Origin: Progne subis subis
Taxonomy: Eukaryota > Chordata > Aves > Passeriformes > Hirundinidae
Assembly (NCBI GenBank): GCA_022316685.1
Contig: JAKJHU010000084.1
Span: 2,365,001 to 2,429,000 of the forward strand
Length of the DNA stretch: 64,000 nucleotides
Reading direction: 5' to 3'
Shown: positions 26,901 through 37,800 of the stretch, one piece after another
How the letters are laid out: each line of letters starts with the position of its first letter
Numbering within the stretch: the stretch's first letter is position 1
Translations under genes and position numbers: made by a program
The notes under the pieces: model-generated
What the model saw: the letters and a program-made list of their open reading frames with translations, nothing else
What the model was told of the DNA's origin: nothing
Databases searched by the model: none

Positions 26901-28983
26901 AGTTGTCAATAACTAACACCTTTTCTAACGGTTGGACCCAGTAACCTGAAAAAATGAAGTTTCCATGCTGCCAAGGGGAGCGGCACGACCAGCAGAGCCC
27001 ATTTGGCCTCCAGCTCAGTCCCCCTTGGCGTGGCACCGTGCTTACGGTGGCGGTGTGCTGTCCCCACAGGTAACACGTACCTGTGCCTGGCCGTGCTGGA
27101 CGGGGTGCTGTGCGTGATCTTCCTGCACGGCCGCAACAGCCCGCAGAGCTCCCCCTCGAGCACCCCGCGGCTGCTGAAGAGCCTGAGCTTCGAGCTGCAG
27201 CCCAGCGACCTCATCGAGAAGCCCATGTCCCCCATGCAGTACGCGCGCTCGGGGCTGGGCACGGCCGAGCTGCACGGCAGGCTCATCGCTGCAGGTGAGC
27301 TGGGGCGGGGGCACCGGGCCGGGGGCCGTGCCGGTGCCTCTGAACGCGGGGCCAGTAACCTCTCGCTCGCAGGGGGCTACAACAGGGAGGAGTGCCTGCG
27401 CACCGTGGAGTGCTACGATCCCGAGAAGGACGCCTGGACGTTCATCGCGCCCATGAGGACGCCGAGGGCCCGGTTCCAGATGGCGGTGCTGATGGTGTGT
27501 GGGGCAGGAAGCGAGCCTGCGGGAGCCCGCCTGGGCTGAGCTGAACAGGGCACACTGAACGGGATGGCCTAGAAGTTGTTTCTCTGTAGTTCCACGGTTA
27601 CCTGAGCACCCGTGAGCTGACCGGTGTGCCGAGGTGACGGGTGTTGGTTTGTTCCTCTCAGGGGCAGCTGTACGTCGTGGGCGGGTCAAACGGCCACTCG
27701 GACGACTTGAGCTGTGGAGAGATGTACGAGCCCGAGATCGACGACTGGACCCCTGTTCCGGAGCTGCGGACCAACCGCTGCAACGCAGGTGAGGCCTCTG
27801 CAGCGCCCAGCCTGGGGGTGGAAACTCGGCCACTTCTTACTCACTTGCCATTGTTTCCCATACCAACAGGAGTGTGTGCCCTGAACGGAAAGCTCTACAT
27901 TGTGGGTGGTTCTGATCCCTATGGCCAGAAAGGACTGAAGAACTGTGATGTGTTTGATCCTGTAACAAAGGCTTGGACGAGCTGTGCTCCCCTTAACATC
28001 CGTAAGTTTGTTGGAGAGCTGGGCAGGGATGGGGAGAAAAGGGCAACTGCAGATAAGCACCAAGCCAAAAACTACACTAAAACTTGGAGCTGCTTGCTGC
28101 TGGTGGCTGACTGCTGGCTTTGTTTGCAGGGAGGCACCAGTCTGCTGTGTGTGAGCTGGGGGGGTACCTGTACATCATCGGTGGGGCCGAGTCGTGGAAC
28201 TGCCTCAACAGTGTGGAGCGCTACAACCCCGAGAACAACACCTGGACCCTGATGGCACCCATGAATGTGGCACGGCGTGGTGCTGGCGTGGCTGTCCGTG
28301 ATGGTAGGGCTGGGGCTGCTGCTGCTGCCTCGGGGCCTTTCACGTTTGCTCTGATGCGAGTAGAATACAAAGCTGTGCTCCTTTTTGGGCAGGAAACAAT
28401 ACAGTAGGAGCCTGGCTAAATGGCCAGTTCTAATTAAAAAGCAAAAACGTCTTGGTTGTGGGGCATTCACCCCACCTCTGTCTCCTGAAAGTGTCACTGT
28501 GCAGCTTCTAGAGCTGCACCCGTTTGAATTTGGACTTTGCCCTTACTCTGAATCAAATTCCCATCAGCTGTCATGGGCAGGAGACCCAAAGCACAATGCT
28601 CCTCTAAGTGCAAACCTTGACCGGGCCATGGTCTTCCTCAGCACCTGGTGTCCCTTTGGCCCTTGTCCTGGTCGGAAGGCAGGGCCAGCTGGTGCTGAGC
28701 AGTGAGCGTGGCTCCCTTTCCTCACACAGGAAAGCTCTTTGTGGCTGGAGGATTTGATGGCACGCACGCGGTGAACTGCGTGGAGATGTACGACCCTGCC
28801 AGGAACGAGTGGAAGATGATGGGCAGCATGACCACGCCCAGGAGCAACGCCGGCATCACCACCGTGGCTAACACCATTTATGCAGTGGGGGGCTTTGATG
28901 GCAATGAGTTCCTGAACACACTTGAGGTCTACAATCCAGAGTCAAACGAGTGGAGCCCCTACACCAAAATTTACAAGTTTTAA
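20922..28983 (+). CDS. IVNS1ABP: Influenza virus NS1A-binding protein homologue (BTB-BACK-Kelch, KLHL39)
   Basis: Thirteen coding exons keep phase throughout and give 640 residues (human is 642): 20922-21032, 21345-21514, 21601-21676, 22398-22571, 22942-23067, 24442-24546, 26411-26537, 27070-27294, 27373-27494, 27662-27788, 27870-28001, 28130-28303, 28730-28983. The start [14 protein letters not shown] is the family start and lies 16 nt into its exon. The BTB domain is at about residues 30-130 ([20 protein letters not shown]), BACK at about 134-235, a serine-rich linker follows, and six Kelch repeats run from about 355 to the end, each with the GG and spaced Y/W signature ([65 protein letters not shown]). 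The family protein is known to act in CUL3-type ligase complexes, actin filament stability and splicing-linked nuclear bodies, and to bind the viral NS1 protein. Exons 8 to 12 are unusually GC-rich with very short introns. All splice sites are GT-AG. No frameshift was seen. Confidence 0.97.
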
Positions 28984-30117
28984 GTGAATTAAATTCCCTT
29001 TTCAAACTAACAGGCTTAGTGATGTAATTGTGTTTCAGTAGAGGTACACCTGTGAATAGGGGTGGGGAGGGCATGGATGTTGCCAACAGCAACACAGAGC
29101 TTTTGCATATTGCATATTAATGTGCTGTATATATTTGTTTTGGAAAGAATATTGAGATGAAGGGGTTTTTGTGTATTTTAGAACTTCAAAGGTTTTGGTT
29201 TTAAGATTTTGACGATAATGCACGAGAAACTAGACTGGGCATATCATTTCAGGAGCTTCCCCTAGTGTTTGTCACTTTGCACATTGGATGACTTCCTGGA
29301 GGTGTGTTCCTGAGGCAGGAAGGGTAACGTTTGGGGGATAATGTTTTTTTTCTTTCATCAGGCCTTGGTTTCCTTCAGTAACTGGAACAATCTGTAACAA
29401 GAAGCCTTATTTAAATAGATATAATGGTTATTTTTTTTATTAAAAAAAAGCTGACATGCCTCTGCTAATACCTTATCTTTTACAATTGCCTTTTTATAAC
29501 CGTTTTTATATACTCAGCAGAGTATTTTGTCTGTTGAAATGCAAATGGCAGATAAGTGATTATTGAAACAAAGAGATGGCCTTGGAGTTTCTAGAGCCCG
29601 AGTGGGACAGTGGATTGCCCCCACAGGTGAGCTGCTGCCTCTGCTGCAATCATGTGAGTTAGTCTGCAACACCTTCCTTAGAGCTGCACAGCGTTTCTGG
29701 ATGTGACACACACAGACTTTCTAGGGTGGGAAAAGGATTCTGGCTCCAAGTACTTTGAGGAGAATGCAGAGTGCGTTTTCTGTACAGCAGTTTTGTTACT
29801 CTGGGTGAGCTGATATTTGTACAAGAGGGTGGGGAGGGGGGTTCTCATGGGTTTTAAACTCTTGCCAGATGGCAAAGAAAATGTGTTGTAGTACCTGTCT
29901 TAAGTTTATTTTTCTAATATTACCAGCTGGGAGTGTGATAGAACACAAATAACTTGATTTTGTATGTGCTCATAGTCCTGTTTTAGTTCACTTTCTCTAT
30001 TCCTATGGATCAAACATTGGGGTGGGATGACTTGGTGTCTAATGTGTAGTGCTGCACATCTAACTCTGGGTGCCAAAACTAGCACTGACTGCTTGCTGCT
30101 GCTGCAAACACATTAAA
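28984..30117 (+). other. IVNS1ABP: IVNS1ABP 3' UTR (extent inferred)
   Basis: Noncoding, AT-rich sequence follows the TAA at 28,981-28,983. Candidate polyadenylation signals are ATTAAA at 29,439-29,444 and ATTAAA at 30,112-30,117. No canonical AATAAA was found before the facing SWT1 3' end. T-rich tracts near 29,340-29,440 are typical of UTR sequence. The true end needs 3' end reads. Confidence 0.5.
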
Positions 30118-30895
30118 GGTACCTTTTGGGAAACCCTTGCACCACAGGCGTGCCCTGACCTGGCTCTGTGTCCTTTTCTTCAAGGAGGTGGTGTCCAAAG
30201 AGGAGTCTGATACTAAAAGGGACGTTTCAGATGGATGTCCTGTGTCCCTCATGCCTGCAGGGGAGAGTCAGGCTTGCTGCTGGAGGCACTGGGGGCTCAG
30301 AGCACCACAGCCCCTGGGGAGTGTCTGGGCCAGGGCTTTCCCTGCTTGTGGGCTGTGTACAGAAACTTCTGCAGGGTTGGGGGGTGCCCCACAGGGCTAG
30401 GGCCACAAAAACTTGAAAATGCACAACACAGGGGTGCAAAGCTGCACCCGGAGTTGCTCCTTCACCTGGGTGGCTTTAGGCATGAGCCACACAGGAGCTG
30501 GCAATGGGGCAGGGGCCGCCTGCTCCAGCTTCCCGTGGGAGTGGGAAAACACACCAGGCCCAGAAATTCACTGGCCCCTGCAGGCTGTGACGCTGGTCCA
30601 GCTAAGCAGGGAAAGCCAGAAAGAGTGGGGAACAAAAGACTTGTCCTCCACAACAGCCCCTCCCACCGAGCTGCTGCAGAGCACAGCCAGCCTGTGCTGC
30701 AGCTGGGCCAGCGTGGGGACACAATGTGCCCCCATCAGCACCTTTGAGCCAAGGGCTCCACCCCACTCCTGGGGCTGGAGAAGCCCTATGGAAACTGTGC
30801 TTCAACAGGAATTCCACCCCACTCTCTGGCACAGGGGCTGGGCAGGACTGTGCTGCACCTGCAGCCACAGGGACTGGGCACAGCCAGCACAGAGC

Positions 30896-31843
30896 CGCTC
30901 AGGATTAACCACTGTTTAATGTAACAATAAATTACATTTTTACAATCAAGAATTTACAAATACATCCAAAAGTTAATATCAAAATAGACACTTCAGAACT
31001 TTGTACAAATACATACAAGAAGAGGTAGCATTAAAGGCCTTAGAAAATGGCTTTTGGGAAGTTTCATGGACTTAAAGCAGTTCTGGAAAGCAACCAACAG
31101 TGCAGCCAGAGAGGGATGTCACCTGGAGAGCAGGGAGGACAAGGCCCACCTTCTACGAGGATGTGGCAAGAGCAGGATAAGAAGTTTCCCCAAGAGCACT
31201 GCTATGAGGTTTCCACTGAAACCTTTATGAAGATAAAATGCCTGTTTAAACAAAGGAGAAATGCCCTTTTCCTCTGAAAAGGGGGCTGGGACAAACACTT
31301 GCATGAGGGTGGGGGTCTGTTTTGTCTTTAAGGAAGAATAAGCTCCTTTGCCCATTCTACATCCTCTCTTAAGCCTTTGCTGCACAGGACACACACATCG
31401 TGTCTGGGGTCAGTCCTTCATTCCTGGCCTTGCACTCAGTCCCCTGCTGACGCAACAGATTCTTTTCTCTCACTTATGACTTGTAAAGTACCAGCAAAAC
31501 AAGCAGAGGGGTTTTCCTATACAACCATTAACAGCTCGGTTCCTCACAGGAACGCTGGATGCTCAGAGCAGCAGAGCACAGCTGCTGCAGCCCAAACCAG
31601 CCCTGCTGCTCCTGGTTATCCATGACTATCCAGCAGCACCCTCACTCAAGACAGAACAGTCGAGTAGTGCACAGAATTCTCAGCAGAAATCCCGCCATTT
31701 AACGGCCAATGTGGAACTGTGTTTTTCCCTTCAAGTCCACCCCAACCCAGCACCGCTGAGGGAGAGAAGCCGGCGGGTTTTTGGCTCCTCCAGCACTTCC
31801 CTCTCCGCCCCGAGGAGGCGGAGCTCACACGGCTGAGCCCGGC
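30896..31843 (-). other. SWT1: SWT1 3' UTR (extent inferred)
   Basis: The region follows the SWT1 TGA (plus positions 31,844-31,846) on the minus strand. It ends in an AU-rich stretch with a minus-strand ATTAAA (plus 30,915-30,920), a plausible poly(A) signal. It holds no ORF of note. It converges on the IVNS1ABP 3' UTR, so the two genes are tail to tail with at most about 1-2 kb between stop codons and no visible gene in the gap. Confidence 0.5.
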
Positions 31844-34800
31844 TCAGAGCCAGCCCCGGCTCTCGGCTTCCCTGTGCACGGACGCCTGGCACTGCTCCAG
31901 CGTCTGCTCCAGCTGTGCCAGCTGGCAGCAGCCCACTTCCAGCCTCTCCCTGGGAGACAGGAGAGAAAGGTTAGCAGGACACAGCAAAACAGCAATCTTT
32001 ACAAATACTCCTAAAATTTTCAAGGACGTTTCCATCAAACTCAAGCAGTAGCAGTGACTTGTGCATTCCCGCTGCTAAATCTGACGATTTCACATGAGCT
32101 CCTTGCAACAGCCAACCCACAGCAGCCACAGGCAGAGCTCCTGTTCCCTCCTGGGGCAGGTAAAGTGGAACAATTGGCAGGAGAGGTCACTGACATCCAC
32201 TTTCTGGAGAGATCTGGGACTCTGGAAGGTTCAGTTCAAACCATCCTTCATACACTGATACATCCTGTACTCACACTCAAGGATCTGGATACACCCCCTT
32301 ATGACTTAGACCATTTCAAGAGTAATCTCAACCTAATCACATATAAACATGCCTTAAGTTTTCAAAAGATTCGTTCTCAAAAGACCATTTAAAAGCTGCT
32401 CCTCAAAAAAGGAGGAAAATCCCAAGCACAGCCTGAGGGCTGCAGGGCAGTCTCCAATGTACTTGCTTTACCCTGCTAAGCACAAATTTCCACGAACTAT
32501 TTTCTTTATGCCTGTAGCAATACAGACCTGGAGCCATCAACTTGTGGGAATGAAGCTTTCGAACTGCTTTTTATTACTGATACAAACATGGAATGTCTCC
32601 CTCCCTGAATAACTTTGTCCCCTGATCTTGCAATCTGCACACTGAACTTCACAGAAGATTCAGGGACCCAGGACCAATCCAGGCAAAGGGAAGCTTTTTG
32701 GAGTAATTCACCCTCCAGCCTTTCACTCAGCTGATCCTGGCCACTGACAACTCATTCATACCCACACAACAGCAAAAACCCGTTGCCTGTCCTTTATTAG
32801 CCAGCTTACAATTATTAAAAATTCATGATGGCATTTTAGAAACCTCTCAGAGCTTGGATTCACAAACCTTCAGTGACACTATATAATTCGTAAAGAAATG
32901 AGCCAGAAAACACTGGCAAAGGAAAGAGGGCTCAACACCTCACCTTCAACAGCTGCAAATCACAATGTAGGTACTGATACCTCATCTCCAGTTTAGTTTC
33001 TGTCCTCTCCTGCTCTGTGTTAATTGGGCATTAAAATTAAAAAGGGAATGTAAAAAATCCTCCATTTCTTTTCCCTGCACTGTTCCTAGAAAGGGGGATT
33101 TTTATTGACCCAGATGATTGCTCTTATGGTCCCTTGGTTAATACAGGTGTAAAAGATGCCTCAACCCCCTGATGGGGTCAGTAACTGGCTCACCTGTAGA
33201 GCTCCTGTGAAACACATTCATAGAGCTCCTCAGCAGTGAATTTCAGACTGTTATTGATCTAAAACAAAGAAGAAAGAATTAATAGAGTCATTTATCAAGT
33301 ATCACATCTGCCACAATCATACAGTAGGAATAGCAATACAGCTCATGTATTCTCTTACAGGTTCTCAAGTTGAGACAGTGCATTAAAAAAGCCATCCTGT
33401 ATCTTTGTAATAAAATGTAGTATTACAAATTCCAGCTCCATTTTCTAACCACTTCTGCACAAATCTAAAAGACCATCAATAATTCCTTCTCCCCTCTTAA
33501 GTTACTGTCATGGGTTAGTATAGTTTAGATTTTTACTTATAGAGAAATGTGGAATGATTTTTTAAGTCAGGATCTGAGAATTGCTTTAGAAAAGACAGGG
33601 ACTTATTAGAAGGTTAGTTAGAATACTGGCATCTGTTTTGACTAAAAAGTGTTAGCTATGATTTAGGGAAGTACTATATATTTTTTTGTGATTCCAGACT
33701 GCCCAGGTGGTCTGATCTCTGATGTTTCTGTGTGAGTTCTTCCTCCCTCACCACCGTGGCCTTGAACATCTAACACCACAAGCTACTGCGAGAGAGAAGA
33801 GACTCTGAGCAGATTTAACCCTTTTCTAGCAACATGAAACTTCCAGGGCTTGGCCCTTCTCTAAGGAAAAAAAAAAAAAAAAAAAGGACAAAGTAAACAT
33901 AAAGAAAAAACAGCATAAAGTCAGTAAAGCAAGATTAAAAAGATTAAGACAAAGAGTTGAAGAGTTTGTTCTTCCATTCTTATTAAGCCATAGAAATGAA
34001 CTCTATATTTAAATTATCCCTTTAAATCATAAGAAAGATATGCATTTAAGGAAATGATTATTTAGATTTGTGTGTAGATTTAAGCAAACGTGTTTATAAT
34101 AGACTAAATAATATTAATCCTATAAGATGCTTAAACAAAAATAGAGATAAAAAGTCCCCTACTCCAGTAAAAAGCAAAAAGAGATCTCTGTACCTGAAAA
34201 TAAAAAATCCTTTACCTTTAGAATTATTCATCTTTAAAAGCTAACACCCCAATATACAAAAGTCTAAAACCCATGACCAACTTAGAAAATTACTAATAAA
34301 AAAAATCACCAAAACAAATTTCCCCAGGCAGCTGTTTTCATAACAGCTAAAAAACCCACAAAAGAACTATCCTAGGTTGTCAGTAGGATCCATAACTCTA
34401 AAAAAACCTCCTCTCCTAAAAATTAGTAAAGGACTATTTTCAAATAGTAAAACTGACTAAAAACCACAAGTTTTATCTCTTTATGTTACTTTAAAGAAAG
34501 TTAACAGTTTGTAAAGAAAAAGTGATTTTAAAGTTTCATTTTGTTTTTAGTTTTTTTCCCCAACTTTCTTTTTACATTCTTTTAGTGTGTGTTAAGAAAA
34601 CTATTTATTCATTTTTAAAGTTAAGTCTACTTTACTTTTCTCCTAATCTCTCTCCCACAAAGAAAAAATAATACTAAAACCAAAATTTAGTAAATGTAAA
34701 ACCACTACATAAATTAGTGTTTCAGCCCGGTTTTAAAAATTAAAACCATTACAGTTACCCTATAGTTTTATTAGATATACACATATACATAGATATATGT

Positions 34801-37800
34801 GTGTGTATCTCAAATGAAATAAGCTCTGATTTGCATCAATTCCAAAAATATATGTGAAGACCCAAACCCCAAATGTATTTCCCTGCATAGCAGAACACTG
34901 CAAGCCTGATATATGTAACATATTAAACAGAAATATTCTAAGAACATTAATTTCAAGGCTTTTTATTCCCAACATCAAGTCATTCACACCAAGTGAGCGC
35001 TCAGCAAATCACACAAACAACTCAAATACCTGTTGAAATCCAACCAAAATCTATCTTTATGTTCAACAACTAATAAATAAGAGCAAAAAATAAAAATTCT
35101 TAACGGTAATACAGTAATGAGACATGACCTCAGAGCTATTTGAAATAAAAGCTGTAAGTGAAGCTGCCAAACACCAAGGAAAATGTCATACCTCATGTCT
35201 TCTGAGGAAGCTATAGAGGGTCCAAATATCTTGGAAACTACTGGTTGGGGTCAAAATTCTGAAAAAGAAAAGTTTGGGGATGCTTTAAAGCAAGTAGAAA
35301 AGTAGAAAGAGTTAAAAAAAAGAAGTCAGAAATCTTCAAGGGGAAAAAAAAAATTACCTGAACAAAATGGAAATTATGAACTTTGAAGAATCTTCCCTTC
35401 CAGTACTCTAACAGAATTAAAGAGCTTATTATTTCTGTGAGGCCTTTTCTGGAGGCCTTCTCTAATTAAAAATTCCCTCCATGTTTTTGTGAGCCATTTC
35501 TGTGTGAGGAGGGAGGAAACCCAGCATTAATTGAAAGCCCTTTGGTGCCCACCAGCGAGGGAACCATGGCAAAGGATTCACAACATCCCCCCCAGCTTGA
35601 ACTCACTCTCTCCAGGTTCCCATGGGCAGTCCAAATGCTGCAATTCACTTCTAATAACCACCAATTCCCACCCAATACTGCCAGGGGCCAGTGGGAAGTG
35701 GCAGTTGAAGAGAGGTGGCTTCAATGAAGCACCTTGATGGACACCCTTTTCCACAAAGATCCAATAAAGAAGTTGTTTTTTAACAAAATTAATTATTCTC
35801 ATCTATTTAGGCAGATACAGTTCAGTTCCACCTCAATGTAACTTCATTTGCATTCACCAGGAAAAGCAGAACCCTCCTAAATGCTGCAAAATGCACCTTA
35901 AAATCAACATTTAAACACAAGTAACACCTTATATATATTAAGAAATGCTGATAAAATTTGGATTTTAACTACATAGTTAAATCACAATTAAGATAGTGAC
36001 TGGACTTGGAAAAAGAAAAAATCCTTTGGGGAAAGGTCTATTTACTTTCCCATGGGAAAGTGCCCAAATTCTCCTCTCCCTCCTCTTTGCAAGCTGTAAG
36101 CTTCATTTATAAATGAATTAATTAGGAATTGAAAAAAACCCAGAAAAGTAACGGAGTAAGTTTAAAAATCCCAGTTAAAGGACCCTGTGTTCGAAGCAGG
36201 CTTGAAGACGATGACATAGCACAGGATTTATTGTAACTGGAGCGTCCACTGCTTTTTCTCATCATTTTTCATAGGAATTATCACCAAAAATTAGTCATGC
36301 ATTCTTCTCACCCCCCTCCTAAGAAGCAGTACCCAAAATGTTTGCCTTAAACCTGCCAACTACCAGTCAGGAAGGGAAGCAACTGGCTGCTCTGCCTAAA
36401 AACACCTCAGAGCCTTCCCTGGGCACCTCAGCAGAAAAACCCAGCAGAGAGAAGCTGCCAGCAACCCTCCATGGGAACTCTGGGAATGCTGGCAGCTGGA
36501 ACTGCACAGCAGCCCCCATTCCCCTCCCAGCAGCTCCCATTCCCCTCCCAGCAGCTCCCAGTCCCCTCCCTATCACACTCAGCACCTGCAGCAGCGGGAG
36601 CAGAGCATCCCGAGCCTGGGGGAGGCTGATTCCTCACGGAATCATTCCATCCTGTCCAGGCAGAAACTGCTGCCATCAGCCTGGATGCACAAGTGGACAC
36701 AATGTAAAAGTGAAGGTGCTACGAATAACCTCACCCCAAGGCCATCACAAAATGCTGGGGCAAAATCTGTCCATCCCAGTCTGTTCTTTCTGTGCCAAGG
36801 ACAGACGTGGGTAAGAGACGGAGCTGCTGCTGGAAAACCTGGCCACAGGAGCTCTCCAGAGGAAGGATGGAGGGAACACGCTCAAGTGTATCCCTGCAAG
36901 ACCTCAGGGGGATGGAGAAACCCACCGTGCCTCCAATTCTTTGGGGTAAAAAACCTGGTGGAAAACCTGGCCACAGGAGCTCTCCAGAGGAAGGATGGAG
37001 GGAACACACTCAAGTGTTCAAGACCTCAGGTGGATGGAGAAACCCACCGTGCCTCCAATTCTTTGGGGTAAAAAACCAAACTGTGTAATTAATCATCCAA
37101 GTAACCTAATGTTAAATGCTGTACCTCATTTTAATGGCCTTTGCTTGGATGATGCCAATGGTTTCTGGGTATGTACCGTGGAATGAGAAGTCTGACATTC
37201 AGCTCCAAGTTTTACAGCAGCTCCAAATAAAAGAGATTTGTTGTTTTGTGGGGAGAGCCCTCACTCCACACAGAGCTCTGAGAAGCTGCTGAGGGAAAAG
37301 CCTGCACTGTAACTTCCCCCACAGATTCCCAACAGGTCAGCATCCATGAAACAGCCTGGTGCTGTCTGCAGCTAAATATGGGCTGCAATATCAACTCCAG
37401 TCTGGGAATATATTCTGTACAAAACGGACACATTCCTGTCTGCAGAGCAATGATTTCTCAGCACCACTGCTCCCGAGTGCTTTCAATCACTTCATGTTCC
37501 TTTCATCGCCTGTAGCCACCACCCTGTGCTACAGAAAATGGACATTTTAAGGGAAGGCGTGCACTGGGAAATCTGGACCTGTCTATATGAGCACTGACTC
37601 TGCCTCTATTACTTCATTAAATCAAGTTGCCCTCGTTTCCAAGGAGGTTTCTCAGTGAAGTCTGCCTCAAGTACAGAACTCTGTTTAGAGAACTTCCACT
37701 TAATCAATAACCCATGAAGCAAAGGGCTTTTACATCAAACTGTCCTAAGCAGCCATGTGAACCTCAGTATTGTGACCACTACAACACTAACCACTGCTGC

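Noticed and set aside
27042..27833. 263-codon antisense open frame across IVNS1ABP exons
   Set aside because: It is the complement of GC-rich Kelch exons and crosses their introns. The sense-strand exons fully explain the sequence.
30137..30919. Several overlapping open frames between IVNS1ABP and SWT1
   Set aside because: They are short, mutually overlapping on both strands, without a family match, and lie where two 3' UTRs are expected.
35531..35802. Possible further LTR around an AATAAA in the SWT1 intron
   Set aside because: No TG...CA ends or flanking duplication were found, and an isolated AATAAA is common in AT-rich intron.
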